A DNA stretch of 64,000 nucleotides from Paenibacillus sp. N3.4 (GTDB taxonomy: Bacteria > Bacillota > Bacilli > Paenibacillales > NBRC-103111). Below, piece by piece: positions 56,002 to 64,000 of the stretch (position 1 is its first letter; each line of letters starts with the position of its first letter). The stretch spans positions 1-64,000 of the forward strand of contig NZ_VRTT01000008.1 in the NCBI RefSeq assembly GCF_008017805.1. The letters run 5' to 3'. Position numbers and translations under genes: made by a program. The notes under the pieces are model-generated. The model was not told where the DNA came from. It saw only the letters and a list, made by a program, of their open reading frames with translations, and did not search any database.

Positions 56002-56355
56002 TTATTTGTTATTAACAAGAGATGGATTGTTATCATAAAAGCCAATTTGAACAACTTCGTTTTTCACAATAACAGGATATGTCGCGACTTGCCCTGTATC
56101 TGGTGCTTGCACGGCTCCACTCGTTAGATCAATCTTCCAGTCATGTAAGGGATCGTAGATATAATGTCCAGATACGATCGCTTCGGCCAAAGGCCCTCCC
56201 TTAGGATGGGGCGATTTGTTCGCCAGAGCGTATACATTCCCATCCGAAGTGCGAAATACAGCAATCTCCTGATCCTCAATGATCACAACTCGACCCACTT
56301 GTGCTAAACACTCCTCAAGCGGACCAATAGAATAATAATTAGTTGTCATTTCCAT
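56002..56355 (-). CDS. nirD: Nitrite reductase small subunit
   Basis: About 117 aa from ATG 56355 behind GGAAAGGAGAGAG. The Rieske-fold core is present (ANKSPHPKGGPLAEAIVSGHYIYDPLHDWKIDL), but both Cys positions of the cluster are replaced (Ser in NKSPH, Asp in YDPLHDW) while the His positions remain. The subunit probably has a structural role, as in E. coli NirD, which lacks Rieske ligands. Follows the NirB C-terminal part. Confidence 0.85.
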   Translation of the reverse strand: MEMTTNYYSIGPLEECLAQVGRVVIIEDQEIAVFRTSDGNVYALANKSPHPKGGPLAEAIVSGHYIYDPLHDWKIDLTSGAVQAPDTGQVATYPVIVKNEVVQIGFYDNNPSLVNNK

Positions 56356-56391
56356 TTGAACTCTCTCCTTTCCATTGAACATACTCATGGT

Positions 56392-57690
56392 TTATTCCAC
56401 TAAAATTGCAGATTTATTATCTTCATACAGAGCTTTGCGTGTTTTGTCATCATTAAGCATTTTTTTCCATGGATCTTCCACCTGTTGCAGAGCAATTTCA
56501 ATTCGATGAACGAGTTCTTTACGGTTATCTGGACTATCCAATATTGCAGATTGAATCTGTTTAAGGCCTATCCGTTCTACCCATTCCGAAGTTCTCTCCA
56601 AATATTTGCCGGTTTCACGATAATACTGCATAATGGCTCCACAAATCTCAATCAATTCTTCATCACTTTTAACCTTACAGAAGCTATCTGCAATACGAGA
56701 CTTAATCCCTCCATTACCTCCAATAAAGATTTCCCATCCTCCATCATTTCCGACGATACCGATATCCTTGGTACATGCTTCTGCACAGTTTCGCGGGCAA
56801 CCATTCACAGCATATTTAAATTTAGCAGGTAAATCGAGACGCTCAAATTTACGTTCTAAAAGTTCTCCCATAGACATGGAATCTTGTGTGCCGAATCGAC
56901 AGAATTGGGATCCTACACATGTTTTGACCGTACGCAGCGATTTAGCATAAGCATAACCTGAAGGCATATCAAGTTCTTCCCATACTTTAGGTAAGTCTTC
57001 CTTCTTAACGCCAATCAGAGCCAGCCTCTGTCCACCTGTCACTTTAATGACCTTAACATCATATTTCAAGGATACTTCAGCGATTGTCTTGAGATCTTCC
57101 GGTGTCGTAACTCCACCATACATCCGTGGAACAACAGTGTACGTCCCGTCTTTTTGAATATTTGCGTTCATACGTTCGTTAACAAACCGTGATTCTTTCT
57201 CGTCTTCATAACTCTCTGGATAAATCATACCCAAGTAGTAGTTGAGTGCTGGACGGCATTTAGAGCAGCCTTCCGCGTTACTCCACCCAAGTACATTCAT
57301 AACTTCACGTGTCGTTGTCAAACCTTTCGCCGTAATCTCTGCTACTACTTCATCCCTATCGAGCGAAGTACAACTACAAATCCCTTTTTTCGAAGCGATC
57401 TTGAAGCCATCCCCAAGGACATACTGCAGTATTTGCTCAACAACTGGTTTACATCCTCCACACGAACGGGTTGCGCCAGTACAAGCTTTAATTTCATCTA
57501 CTGTCGTTAAACCCTGATCCGTAATAACATCGACAATTGTTTTCTTAGTTACCCCATTACATCCACAAACTATCTCATCATCAGACATTGTTTCTACAGA
57601 GGATTTTTTCTTAGCTCCACCACCGCAGCATCCTGTACCCATGACTGTATCATAAATATCATCTGTAATCTCGGATTGTTGCTTAATCAA
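56392..57690 (-). CDS. nirB: Nitrite reductase large subunit, C-terminal half (siroheme/4Fe-4S)
   Basis: 432 aa. N-terminal BFD-like cysteine-rich part (CGCNGVTK, CTGATRSCGGCKP), then a second cysteine-rich part, and the siroheme/4Fe-4S domain CVGSQFCRFG...NGCPRNCAEAC. In full NirB this is joined to an FAD/NAD domain. Here it starts with TTG overlapping the stop of the upstream half (57687-57690). Reduces nitrite to ammonia with NADH and the FAD half. Confidence 0.85.
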   Translation of the reverse strand: MIKQQSEITDDIYDTVMGTGCCGGGAKKKSSVETMSDDEIVCGCNGVTKKTIVDVITDQGLTTVDEIKACTGATRSCGGCKPVVEQILQYVLGDGFKIASKKGICSCTSLDRDEVVAEITAKGLTTTREVMNVLGWSNAEGCSKCRPALNYYLGMIYPESYEDEKESRFVNERMNANIQKDGTYTVVPRMYGGVTTPEDLKTIAEVSLKYDVKVIKVTGGQRLALIGVKKEDLPKVWEELDMPSGYAYAKSLRTVKTCVGSQFCRFGTQDSMSMGELLERKFERLDLPAKFKYAVNGCPRNCAEACTKDIGIVGNDGGWEIFIGGNGGIKSRIADSFCKVKSDEELIEICGAIMQYYRETGKYLERTSEWVERIGLKQIQSAILDSPDNRKELVHRIEIALQQVEDPWKKMLNDDKTRKALYEDNKSAILVE

Positions 57691-58832
57691 CTTTGCAGAT
57701 TAGAAGATTCTGTTACATCTCCGAATAAGACAGCTCCGACAATGATATTGTCATGAAGAAGAATTTTCTTATAGGTTCTTTTCCACTCATCTTTAGCAGT
57801 AATCACGGTGTGTTCCGGTCCTTCAACAAACTCACCTGCTGAGAATACGTCGACACCAGAAATTTTAAGTTTTGTTGCTACAATAGAACCTTCATATGGT
57901 AGAGTGTCTACTCCGCAAATATGCTTAGCCAACACATGACCTTGTTCAAATAACGGGGCTACGAGCCCGTAACATACTCCCCGATGTTGCGTACACTCAC
58001 CGACAGAATATACACCTTCAAATGAAGTACGCATATAATCATCTACAACAATGCCTTTTCCTACTTCCATACCACTAGCCTTGGCAAGCGCTATGTTTGG
58101 TTTAATACCCACCGCCATCACAACAAGCTCCGCATCTAATACACTACCGTCGCTGAAACGTAATCCACTTACCCTCTCCCCCCCAATAAGTTCAGAGGTT
58201 TGTTTTCCCATAGCGAATTTAATGCCTTGACGTTCCAATTCCGCTTGTAACATGGACGAAGCGCTGTGATCCAGTTGGCGTTCCATAATATCTTCCATCA
58301 AATGGACCACCGTTACATCCATGCCCAAATTCACGAGTCCTTTGGCAGCTTCTAACCCTAACAGTCCACCACCAATGATCGCAGCCTTATTATTTTTCTT
58401 AGCAGCATCAATCATTTGGTTACAGTCGCTAATATCTCTAAAACCTACTACACCTTTTTTGTCGCTACCAGGAATCGGTAGAATAAACGGGTTAGATCCT
58501 GTAGCAATAATGATCTTATCGTAACATTCCGTCATACCCTTGTCAGTAGTCACTTGCTTACTTCCCGCATCAATATGTGTCACCGTCGTTGTCGTATGCA
58601 GCGTAATTCGATTGTCTTTATACCAGTTCCAGTCGTTCAAAACAATATCATCGACCGTCTTGCTACCTTCCAGAACATAAGAGAGCATAATACGATTATA
58701 GTTAGGATAGGGTTCACTACCGAATACCGTAATATTAAATGAATCACTTAGTTTCAGAATTTGTTCAACTGTACTTATCCCAGCCATACCATTACCAATC
58801 ACCAATAGTTTCTCTTTTTTTTGTTCTTGCAT
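57687..58832 (-). CDS. nirB: Nitrite reductase large subunit, N-terminal FAD/NAD half
   Basis: 381 aa. FAD fold with VIGNGMAGISTVEQIL, NAD site IGGGLLGLEAAKGL, and VGIKPN...VDDYMRTSFEGVYSVGECTQ. Ends NLQS*, just where full-length NirB continues as LIKQQ. One extra T near 57688 would give NLQSLIKQQ and fuse both halves (~813 aa, normal NirB size). Start after AGAAGGAGG at 58832. A Fnr-type box lies 66 bases upstream. Confidence 0.85.
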   Translation of the reverse strand: MQEQKKEKLLVIGNGMAGISTVEQILKLSDSFNITVFGSEPYPNYNRIMLSYVLEGSKTVDDIVLNDWNWYKDNRITLHTTTTVTHIDAGSKQVTTDKGMTECYDKIIIATGSNPFILPIPGSDKKGVVGFRDISDCNQMIDAAKKNNKAAIIGGGLLGLEAAKGLVNLGMDVTVVHLMEDIMERQLDHSASSMLQAELERQGIKFAMGKQTSELIGGERVSGLRFSDGSVLDAELVVMAVGIKPNIALAKASGMEVGKGIVVDDYMRTSFEGVYSVGECTQHRGVCYGLVAPLFEQGHVLAKHICGVDTLPYEGSIVATKLKISGVDVFSAGEFVEGPEHTVITAKDEWKRTYKKILLHDNIIVGAVLFGDVTESSNLQS

Positions 58833-58897
58833 GTTAGAATGCCTCCTTCTCTACCTTGCTTAATAAAATAAGAGTAGCATCTTAGAACATATTTATA

Positions 58898-58913
58898 TGT
58901 GATTAACATCACA
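58898..58913 (-). promoter_or_regulatory. Fnr-type operator upstream of nirB
   Basis: TGTGATTAACATCACA on plus (minus: TGTGATGTTAATCACA), a perfect TGTGA-N6-TCACA as used by Bacillus Fnr. Its location upstream of nirB fits anaerobic induction of nitrite respiration or detoxification. The -10 is not clear. 58914-59132 shows nothing else. Confidence 0.7.
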
Positions 58914-59130
58914 TTGTTTTTGAACAGGAGGAGGAAGATGATGTATTCTTTAGTCTTGACTTGCATGCATTTCCGAAGTCTCCTGATTTACGAATCACAA
59001 ATATCCTAGGCGCTGCATATTTTTAAAAAATGAATGAGGTGTCTTATTTAGTGCTGTTCTTTTTCATCGACTGCCACCTTTATAATATTCATGGTAGTTG
59101 AACAGACTCTAGCACATGCGCAATACAAAT

Positions 59131-59165
59131 AAACGCTCATTCCACGATGGAACAAGCGTTATTTT
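59131..59165 (+). terminator. Hairpin upstream of the 73-aa ORF
   Basis: AACGCTCATTCCA and TGGAACAAGCGTT pair with a few bulges, then ATTTT. It overlaps the start of the next ORF, so one of the two may be spurious. Confidence 0.4.
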
Positions 59166-59368
59166 ACCCAGAAGATATCGCCATTCAAACTCACAATTTT
59201 TTTGTGCAAAAGGGGATGCCCGCAGGCACCCCCGATCTTATCTTGCTCGCTTCCCTACGCGGCTTACTTCATAAGGACACCATTACTGCATGTATGATGA
59301 CACCCGAAGGAAAGGAGATTCAAACGTTTTCTACTAAAACAGTATTTCTCCTACAGTTAATTGACTGA
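59147..59368 (+). CDS. Small ORF (73 aa), unknown
   Basis: Reads YPEDIAIQTHNFFVQKGMPAGTPDLILLASLRGLLHKDTITACMMTPEG, which looks protein-like, with IAIQTHNFFVQ helical. No ribosome site and it overlaps a hairpin, so the start is uncertain. Could be a truncated gene. Confidence 0.4.
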   Translation: MEQALFYPEDIAIQTHNFFVQKGMPAGTPDLILLASLRGLLHKDTITACMMTPEGKEIQTFSTKTVFLLQLID

Positions 59369-59395
59369 ATTAAAAAGCATGAGTGTACCCAAGTA

Positions 59396-59500
59396 GCCAA
59401 ACCGAATTGAACGAGAGTTACGTGAATTAGTTCGTTATCGCCGAAGCATCATTGAAGAACGTGCCAGACAGCATAATCGAATTCAAAAAGTTTGCGGCGG
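59396..59500 (+). mobile_element. IS110 family transposase fragment
   Basis: The plus strand encodes RIERELRELVRYRRSIIEERARQHNRIQKV, the conserved central helix of IS110 transposases. About 30 codons only. 59501-59993 has no gene apart from this scar. Confidence 0.6.
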
Positions 59501-59993
59501 CCAGCCCGATGCCGCTGGTGACTCCGGTAATGATGACTGTTCATCGGCAGCGCTAGTACCTGGACATAATGAGAGCGTTGCATAACGTATTAACTGGTTC
59601 TAGGACTGAGCTGCACGGCAAGGATACGTTAGCTTCTCCGTTTTCAGGACTAACCAGGGCACTACCCGAAGTTATTATAGCCGCAATAATTTTCTTCACT
59701 TTGACTCCTCCACATTTTTATGTGGTTATTATTCCCTCTTTGATTGTTTAGCATTAAACTGCCTAATTGAAAAAGCAAAATTGTTGGTAAAAATGCTATT
59801 TCAAACCTTTGCCAGAAGATAGGACTACCTAACGGCATTAACAAATGTGCCCGTTACATCGGTACATCCCCGCGCTTTTTTCGTTTCAAAAAAATTATAA
59901 AACTCAAAAACTGGATGCTTTCCCCAATCTGCGGTTTGCAAATAAAATGCAAGATTTATATAAAAAACACCATTATCTAGGTGGTTAATAGAC

Positions 59994-60173
59994 TAATTAA
60001 TTCCCATCTAAACTTGCACGACATGTCTCGGGTGTTGTATCTACCTTTATTCGGTCATTATTGTTTTTAACTTCATCAGTTGTATTTAAAACATCTGTTG
60101 CTGTTGATCTTGGTATATTCTGATTAAGGTCATTTGTTACACCTATAGATTTTTGGTTGCCCCTTTGAGTCAT
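59994..60173 (-). CDS. Small acidic/polar protein (59 aa)
   Basis: 59 aa found between the SASP gene and a scar. ATG 60173 with a textbook GGAGGTGAT site. MTQRGNQKSIGVTNDLNQNIPRSTATDVLNTTDEVKNNN is polar, asparagine-rich, and looks disordered. No family recognised. Position downstream of a SASP terminator is compatible with a spore role. Confidence 0.65.
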
Positions 60174-60216
60174 TTTGTATCACCTCCTACTCTTTGTCGT
60201 ATGTAGTTATCAAAAT

Positions 60217-60264
60217 AAAAAGACTGCATTCACCCAAGGAGGAAAGGTGATTGGAGTCTTTTTT
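60217..60264 (-). terminator. Intrinsic terminator of the SASP gene
   Basis: AAAAAGACTGC... and ...GGAGTCTTTTTT arms around a loop, with T runs in both directions. Confidence 0.75.
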
Positions 60265-60287
60265 GAGCTTGCTCCTACATCAAAGGA

Positions 60288-60497
60288 CTAACGTTGAAAA
60301 CCTTGAAGTTGTTGTTCAGCCATTTGTACTAATCGCTTTGTTATGTTTCCACCAATAGAGCCTGCATCGCGTGTGGCGAGATTTCCATTGTAGCCCTCTG
60401 GTTGTAAAGGTATTCCTAATTGTTGAGCGACTTCAAATTTCATTTGATTCAAAGCAGCTTTTGCTTGAGGAACAACTAATGTATTATTGTTTGCCAT
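60288..60497 (-). CDS. Alpha/beta-type small acid-soluble spore protein
   Basis: 69 aa from ATG 60497 (MANNNTLVVPQAKAALNQMK) with AAAAGGAGTG upstream. SASP signature: FEVAQQLGIPLQPEGYNGNLATRDAGSIGGNITKRLV, including the GPR cleavage region. Saturates spore DNA and protects it; synthesised in the forespore under sigma-G (established for the family). Confidence 0.92.
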   Translation of the reverse strand: MANNNTLVVPQAKAALNQMKFEVAQQLGIPLQPEGYNGNLATRDAGSIGGNITKRLVQMAEQQLQGFQR

Positions 60498-60583
60498 GGA
60501 AAAAATCACTCCTTTTCTTGGTGTATTAGTATCATGTGGAGTGAAAGGAATTCTTATGCATTCATATCCTGAATTTACAACAC

Positions 60584-60766
60584 TCAAAGGGGGACCTCAC
60601 TGATCGCGCCTTCGGCTGAATGGTCCTTTTTTTCGTTTTTATGTCCTAATCGAAATTCTCCATGTTTGCTACGCGCTACGATACTGGTAATTGAGCGAGT
60701 CTTAAATTCTTCATATAAAGTTAACTCGATCGGTTTCTTGTACATCTGCGATAATGCGTGTGTCAT
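60584..60766 (-). CDS. Small YolD-like protein (60 aa)
   Basis: Reads MTHALSQMYKKPIELTLYEEFKTRSITSIVARSKHGEFRLG. The strand pattern IELTLYEE and ITSIVARSKHG loosely resembles YolD-type small proteins, but the similarity is weak. No good start site. Possibly a fragment. Confidence 0.3.
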   Translation of the reverse strand: MTHALSQMYKKPIELTLYEEFKTRSITSIVARSKHGEFRLGHKNEKKDHSAEGAISEVPL

Positions 60767-60778
60767 ATGACTTTCTGC

Positions 60779-61234
60779 TTACACCTCTTTGAGACCCCGT
60801 ACAAAAGCGTTCACATTACCTAAGCAACAAGCCCCTTGGGGGTTGTTTACTTCACACCCACATCGCCCCATCTGAACATGAGCTTTGATTTGGTCAGCAG
60901 GTTTTTGGTCGGTGCCAACGGCTTGAAGAAGCCGCTCTCTCGTCCAATCAAAGCAGTAACACACAGGCACTTCTGCGCCCTGGTTTTTTTGGTACACTGG
61001 CACCTTTAGGTCGTTCTTCACAAACTTTTGCGAATGGTTCCCGCTGAAGTAGACGATAGAGCAAGCAGGGTTAGAACAAAAAACGTAAGAGTTCTCGGGT
61101 TCAATGGTTTCTAATGCCGACGCTTTAAGCAGGGACTTGAGCGTTAAGAGTTGCACGTTCTTACCCTTTTCACCGCAGGAAGGACACTCCGTTTTCACAG
61201 CTTCTGTATTATTTGCTGGTGCACAGCAATCCAT
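60779..61234 (-). CDS. Putative iron-sulfur/zinc metallochaperone (CopZ-like zinc-binding domain)
   Basis: 151 aa, 12 cysteines. N-terminal CCAPANN and CPSCGEKG, then SYVFCSNPACSIVYFSGN, VCYCFDWTRERL, and a C-terminal MGRCGCEVNNPQGACCLGNV. The pattern matches the [2Fe-2S]-binding CopZ-type zinc protein branch. Cytoplasmic metal handling is likely; no metal ATPase lies beside it. Confidence 0.8.
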   Translation of the reverse strand: MDCCAPANNTEAVKTECPSCGEKGKNVQLLTLKSLLKASALETIEPENSYVFCSNPACSIVYFSGNHSQKFVKNDLKVPVYQKNQGAEVPVCYCFDWTRERLLQAVGTDQKPADQIKAHVQMGRCGCEVNNPQGACCLGNVNAFVRGLKEV

Positions 61235-61274
61235 TTGAAATCACTCCCTATGTCTATGAATTAATTATTTGTAC

Positions 61275-61990
61275 TTAAAACCACTCTTTTCCATGTTCAC
61301 GAATGAATTTAATATCGCTTTGATAATGTTCAAGATGTCCATCATCTATCATCTTTTGAAAAGCAATGTCACCTTCACTGGCTTTTCTTGTAATTGTTTT
61401 GCATAACCCTTCTAATCGTAGCAATACCATTCCGAATACTCTTCTTCTATTCCCTCACCATAAGATTCAAAAAACAATCTAACTCTTTGTTTTATACGGT
61501 TAGCATGCTGTAATGAATTATAGTAAACTTTCTCACCTGTTTCAGAAAGATAAAATCTACTTAAGGGGACGCAAGTATAAAGAGTATAAGCTATGTCCCA
61601 AAGTCTTGGACCAGGTCCAGCAACATCAAAATCAATAATACCTGATGGTCTTTCATGATTAAGAATAATGTTGTATATTGCAAAATCATTATGGCATAGT
61701 ACCTCAAATTGTTGGGGGGTGTTATCTATCCATTGCCAGCTATCATCAAATGAAAAATCACTCACAGAATCATGATAAAGACGGAGTATTTTCGCTATTT
61801 CTATTAAGACATCATCAGACCACACGTATTCTTTTAAAGGATAATTACCAGCTTCTCCTTCAATAAATGATATATCTCTCTTCCTTTTTCATCAATACCT
61901 AAAAATTTTGGTGCATAACTGAAACCTTTGTTCTCCAAATGCTTTAATAGCTTATGAATTTTGGGGCTTCTTCGCCAGAGTGAAAGTCTG
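61275..61990 (-). pseudogene. Aminoglycoside phosphotransferase-like kinase, frameshifted
   Basis: Three minus-strand segments follow one APH-family protein: LWRRSPKIHKLLKHLENKGFSYAPKFLGID (top), ISFIEGEAGNYPL through VLCHNDFAIYNIILN...GIIDFDVAGPGP, and after 61412 RLEGLCKTITRKASEGD...HYQSDIKFI. Brenner's motif HNDFAIYN and the DFD metal site are intact, but frame changes occur near 61873 and 61420 and the N-terminus is missing. No function is expected unless the shifts are sequencing errors. Confidence 0.75.
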
Positions 61991-62050
61991 ATTTCTGTTC
62001 AATAGAGAAACCGTCAATACTACTAGATAAAATGATTAATAGGGTGGTAA

Positions 62051-62582
62051 TTGACAATTTTGAGCTCAATGAGCAGTAGCGACAATTTAATTGCGGAGAT
62101 GTTTAAAGTAGCATTAGAACTTGAAGAACCGTGGAAATTAACACATATTGAATACGACGAGAAAGATGAAGCTTGGCATCTATTTATCGATTTTGAACGA
62201 GGCTCTTTATTGATTTGTGGATGTGGACACGAAGACGGTACTGTTCGCTACAGAAGGAAAAGGCAAAGATACCCTTACGCGTTTCAAACAACATATACAC
62301 GATAAAGGCGTTGAAACGGCGCAAATAAAAGAATTCTGCTGCGATATGTCTGCTGCATTTATTTCAGGCATAGCGGAGCAATTCCCCAAAGCAGAAGTAA
62401 CTTTTGATAAGTTCCATGTCATGATGATGGTGAATGAAGCTGTTAATGATGTGCGTAAAGCCGAGCAGAAAGAGGCACCGCAGCTAAAGCGAGCCAAATA
62501 TCTTTGGTTGAAAAATGAAACCAATCTGAAGGAAAAGCAGAAAGAAGAACTTCAGGGCCTCAAAGAGGTGCTCCTTTTTTGA
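62051..62582 (+). mobile_element. ISL3 family transposase remnant with internal deletion
   Basis: N-terminal codons LIAEMFKVALELEEPWKLTHIEYDEKDEAWHLFIDFERGS match ISL3 transposases. The second frame carries DVDTKTVLFATEGKGKDTLTRFKQHI and the DDE segment CCDMSAAFISGIAEQFPKAEVTFDKFHVMMMVNEAV. They abut near 62215 with the zinc-ribbon/HTH section missing, and the 3' part is absent. No inverted repeats found. Confidence 0.8.
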
Positions 62583-62629
62583 CAAAGGCTATTTCTTAGC
62601 CCTAACAGCATGTTTAGCGTAACGAAAAA

Positions 62630-62658
62630 GGGAGCATTTGCCGCGGCGGCCTGCTCCC
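62630..62658 (+). terminator. Hairpin downstream of the ISL3 fragment
   Basis: GGGAGCA and TGCTCCC arms with a 15-base GC-rich loop. No T run follows. 62659-62910 has only a third GGCAGCC-type repeat near 62838. Confidence 0.4.
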
Positions 62659-62910
62659 TTGGGTTCAAACATAACTGCCCGTCCCTCGGTTTTAAGGGTT
62701 AACCTCACGTAAACTCAGTCATTTGCAGGATTTCATCACCCTGTATTGCTGTGATCGGCGGGAAAGTAAGCTGTATACCCCATGAGAATGCTGTTTAGGT
62801 CAGAAAAAAGGCTGCATCTGTATCAGCAGCCTCAATCGAGCTATCGTTCCCTCTGACGAGAACCAAACTTCATCGGATACTTATTTGTCGGGGTACATTG
62901 ACAGATGACA

Positions 62911-63090
62911 CTATTCTAAGTCATTTCGGGGATGCGGATTAATCGGCGGATATAAGAATTGATTTTCTTTCTTCGGATCATGATCATCAGGGTTTTCGCT
63001 TTCATCTGGTATCTCAGCAGCAGTCATAGCCGACATAGCTCCAAAGCTCACGAAGTCTTCGACTTCATCAAACTGGTTGTTTTCAGTCAT
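62911..63090 (-). CDS. Small acidic protein (59 aa)
   Basis: From ATG 63090 after AAGGAGG. TENNQFDEVEDFVSFGAMSAMTAAEIPDESENPDDHDP is strongly acidic and disordered, ending in QFLYPPINPHPRNDLE. Compatible with a small spore-forming Firmicute protein; no family recognised. An upstream longer frame exists. Confidence 0.6.
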   Translation of the reverse strand: MTENNQFDEVEDFVSFGAMSAMTAAEIPDESENPDDHDPKKENQFLYPPINPHPRNDLE

Positions 63091-63243
63091 TGTAAGCCTC
63101 CTTAAGGTGGATTTCATTACTAGGCAATTATTCGCCTTATATTTACTTTTTATTCAGGAATTCAAGGAAGCAAAGTCCCCCGTACAGATGGACCGAGGAT
63201 GACCTATGTTGGCAACGTTTGATGAGCTCTTGTTCTGCGTAAC

Positions 63244-63594
63244 TTAATCAACTTTCCTGTATGAAAGGCTTATAATCTTGTTCATACGATAATTTTGTTT
63301 CTTCATACGTTGGAACATCAAACATCTCAACACTTTTATATTCAAATCTAAAAAATCATTTGCAAGTATTCTCACACTTTTCTTAATCCCATCAATGTCC
63401 CACGATTTAGATAATTTTGTCCACATATCAATATAAACTGGTCTATAGCCATCTATATTCGTAGGAGCATAATGAGAAACTTGGCGAGAAACATCTTCTG
63501 AATCACTTGGGTATATGTAATGATAGTGGATATCTTGGTTTCCACTTATGAATTTTTCAATTTCATCACAATATTCTTTATCATCGTCTATCAA
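63244..63594 (-). CDS. Protein of unknown function (116 aa), uncertain start
   Basis: Probable TTG start, DDDKEYCDEIEKFISGNQDIHYHYIYPSDSEDVSRQV. The end (MFQRMKKQNYRMNKI) looks less natural, suggesting a frame change. No family recognised. Not near a clear operon. Confidence 0.4.
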   Translation of the reverse strand: MIDDDKEYCDEIEKFISGNQDIHYHYIYPSDSEDVSRQVSHYAPTNIDGYRPVYIDMWTKLSKSWDIDGIKKSVRILANDFLDLNIKVLRCLMFQRMKKQNYRMNKIISLSYRKVD

Positions 63595-63671
63595 GAAATG
63601 GCCGTTTTATCTCTTCATTTGCTGCAAAATTACTTAGTCTACATGAATATCATCATGTTCCAGAATGATTT

Positions 63672-63879
63672 ATGGAGAAGAAATGGTTTGATCTAATGAC
63701 TCCCAAAGATTTACGTGCGGTAGCGCCATTAATCTATATGGCACATTCCGATTGAACATGAAGGAAAGAATTCCATTGGAAGGTGAACTGGCATGATTGA
63801 AAAACGCTTATCCGCAAAAAAGAAAGCCCGGGAGCTGGCAAAGTATCTTCGCGCAGAACGTCCGGACTGTACATGTTAA
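63672..63879 (+). mobile_element. Transposase C-terminal end and truncated tyrosine recombinase
   Basis: Plus strand: FDLMTPKDLRAVAPLIY, then in another frame GTFRLNMKERIPLEGELA* (63740-63796), resembling the extreme C-terminus of Tn-type transposases. An overlapping ATGA starts MIEKRLSAKKKARELAKYLRAERPDCTC* (63793-63879), the N-terminus of a site-specific recombinase, ending after 28 codons. Both are scars. The last 120 bases show nothing else. Confidence 0.55.
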
Positions 63880-64000
63880 GGAAAATTGAAGCTAAGTATT
63901 CGATTATTTTCGACTTGGGATGTTTTCTTACTCAAAACCGGCCAATGACGAGCCGCTCGGCAAATTGCAGTACTAATGTAATCAAGGTCCCAGCTCTCAT

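Overview
The window looks like a chromosomal segment of a spore-forming Firmicute, most probably Paenibacillus or a close relative. Reasons: two YesM/YesN-type two-component systems next to carbohydrate ABC importers, a 2055-residue secreted glycosidase with C-terminal SLH repeats, an alpha/beta SASP, a CwlJ cortex hydrolase, a CotA-like laccase, strong AGGAGG-type ribosome sites, frequent TTG/GTG starts, and moderate GC content. The species is inferred from gene content, not from a marker gene.

Layout. 1-178 is the 5' end of a group IIC intron on the minus strand, inserted just past a terminator. 413-9212 (minus) is a sugar-uptake cluster: YesM, YesN, lipoprotein binding protein, two permeases, an aldehyde dehydrogenase scar, a Gfo/Idh/MocA oxidoreductase and a ThuA-like protein, with cre-like sites. 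9590-16812 (minus) holds a CotA-like multicopper oxidase with a damaged start, a gap / SR1P-like peptide / ppdK operon that suggests gluconeogenesis, a broken SLH gene end and a zinc-ribbon protein. 17442-20608 is a divergent AraC regulator / FAD oxidoreductase pair, visibly GC-rich. 20751-33465 (minus) is a second and larger polysaccharide-utilisation unit: YesM, YesN, binding protein, two permeases and the giant SLH-anchored GH42-like enzyme.

34093-38230 is a looser region: an SDR, a DUF302 protein, a broken beta-propeller gene and an IS110 scar. 38231-42646 (minus) is a compact membrane-lipid or envelope cluster: methyltransferase, DedA, OmpR-type regulator, histidine kinase and two PAP2 phosphatases. 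It has two copies of a 68-nt promoter-like repeat carrying TTTAG/TTCAG direct repeats. 42.9-51.5 kb is accessory: cwlJ, SUKH and other small orphan proteins, dispersed repeats, and a MarR/ArsA operon with a repeated palindromic operator. 51.5-55 kb has a WYL regulator divergent from a VOC protein across a perfect inverted repeat, a YdeI-like protein, a His-rich protein and a glycine-zipper protein. 55.2-58.9 kb is a nitrite reductase/transport operon (nirB in two pieces, nirD, nirC) behind a perfect Fnr-type box. 59-64 kb has small spore-type genes, a metallochaperone, a broken aminoglycoside-phosphotransferase-like gene, and IS110, ISL3 and transposase/recombinase scars.

Two points cut across the window. 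At least nine genes carry apparent one-base frameshifts, several of them in homopolymers (cotA-like, ppdK, beta-propeller, histidine kinase, copper-amine-oxidase-like, GyrI-like, glycine zipper, nirB, APH-like); this may be sequencing error or real decay. Several real-looking small genes are also present (SR1P-like 50 aa, 54 aa, 59 aa), found by reading the gaps.
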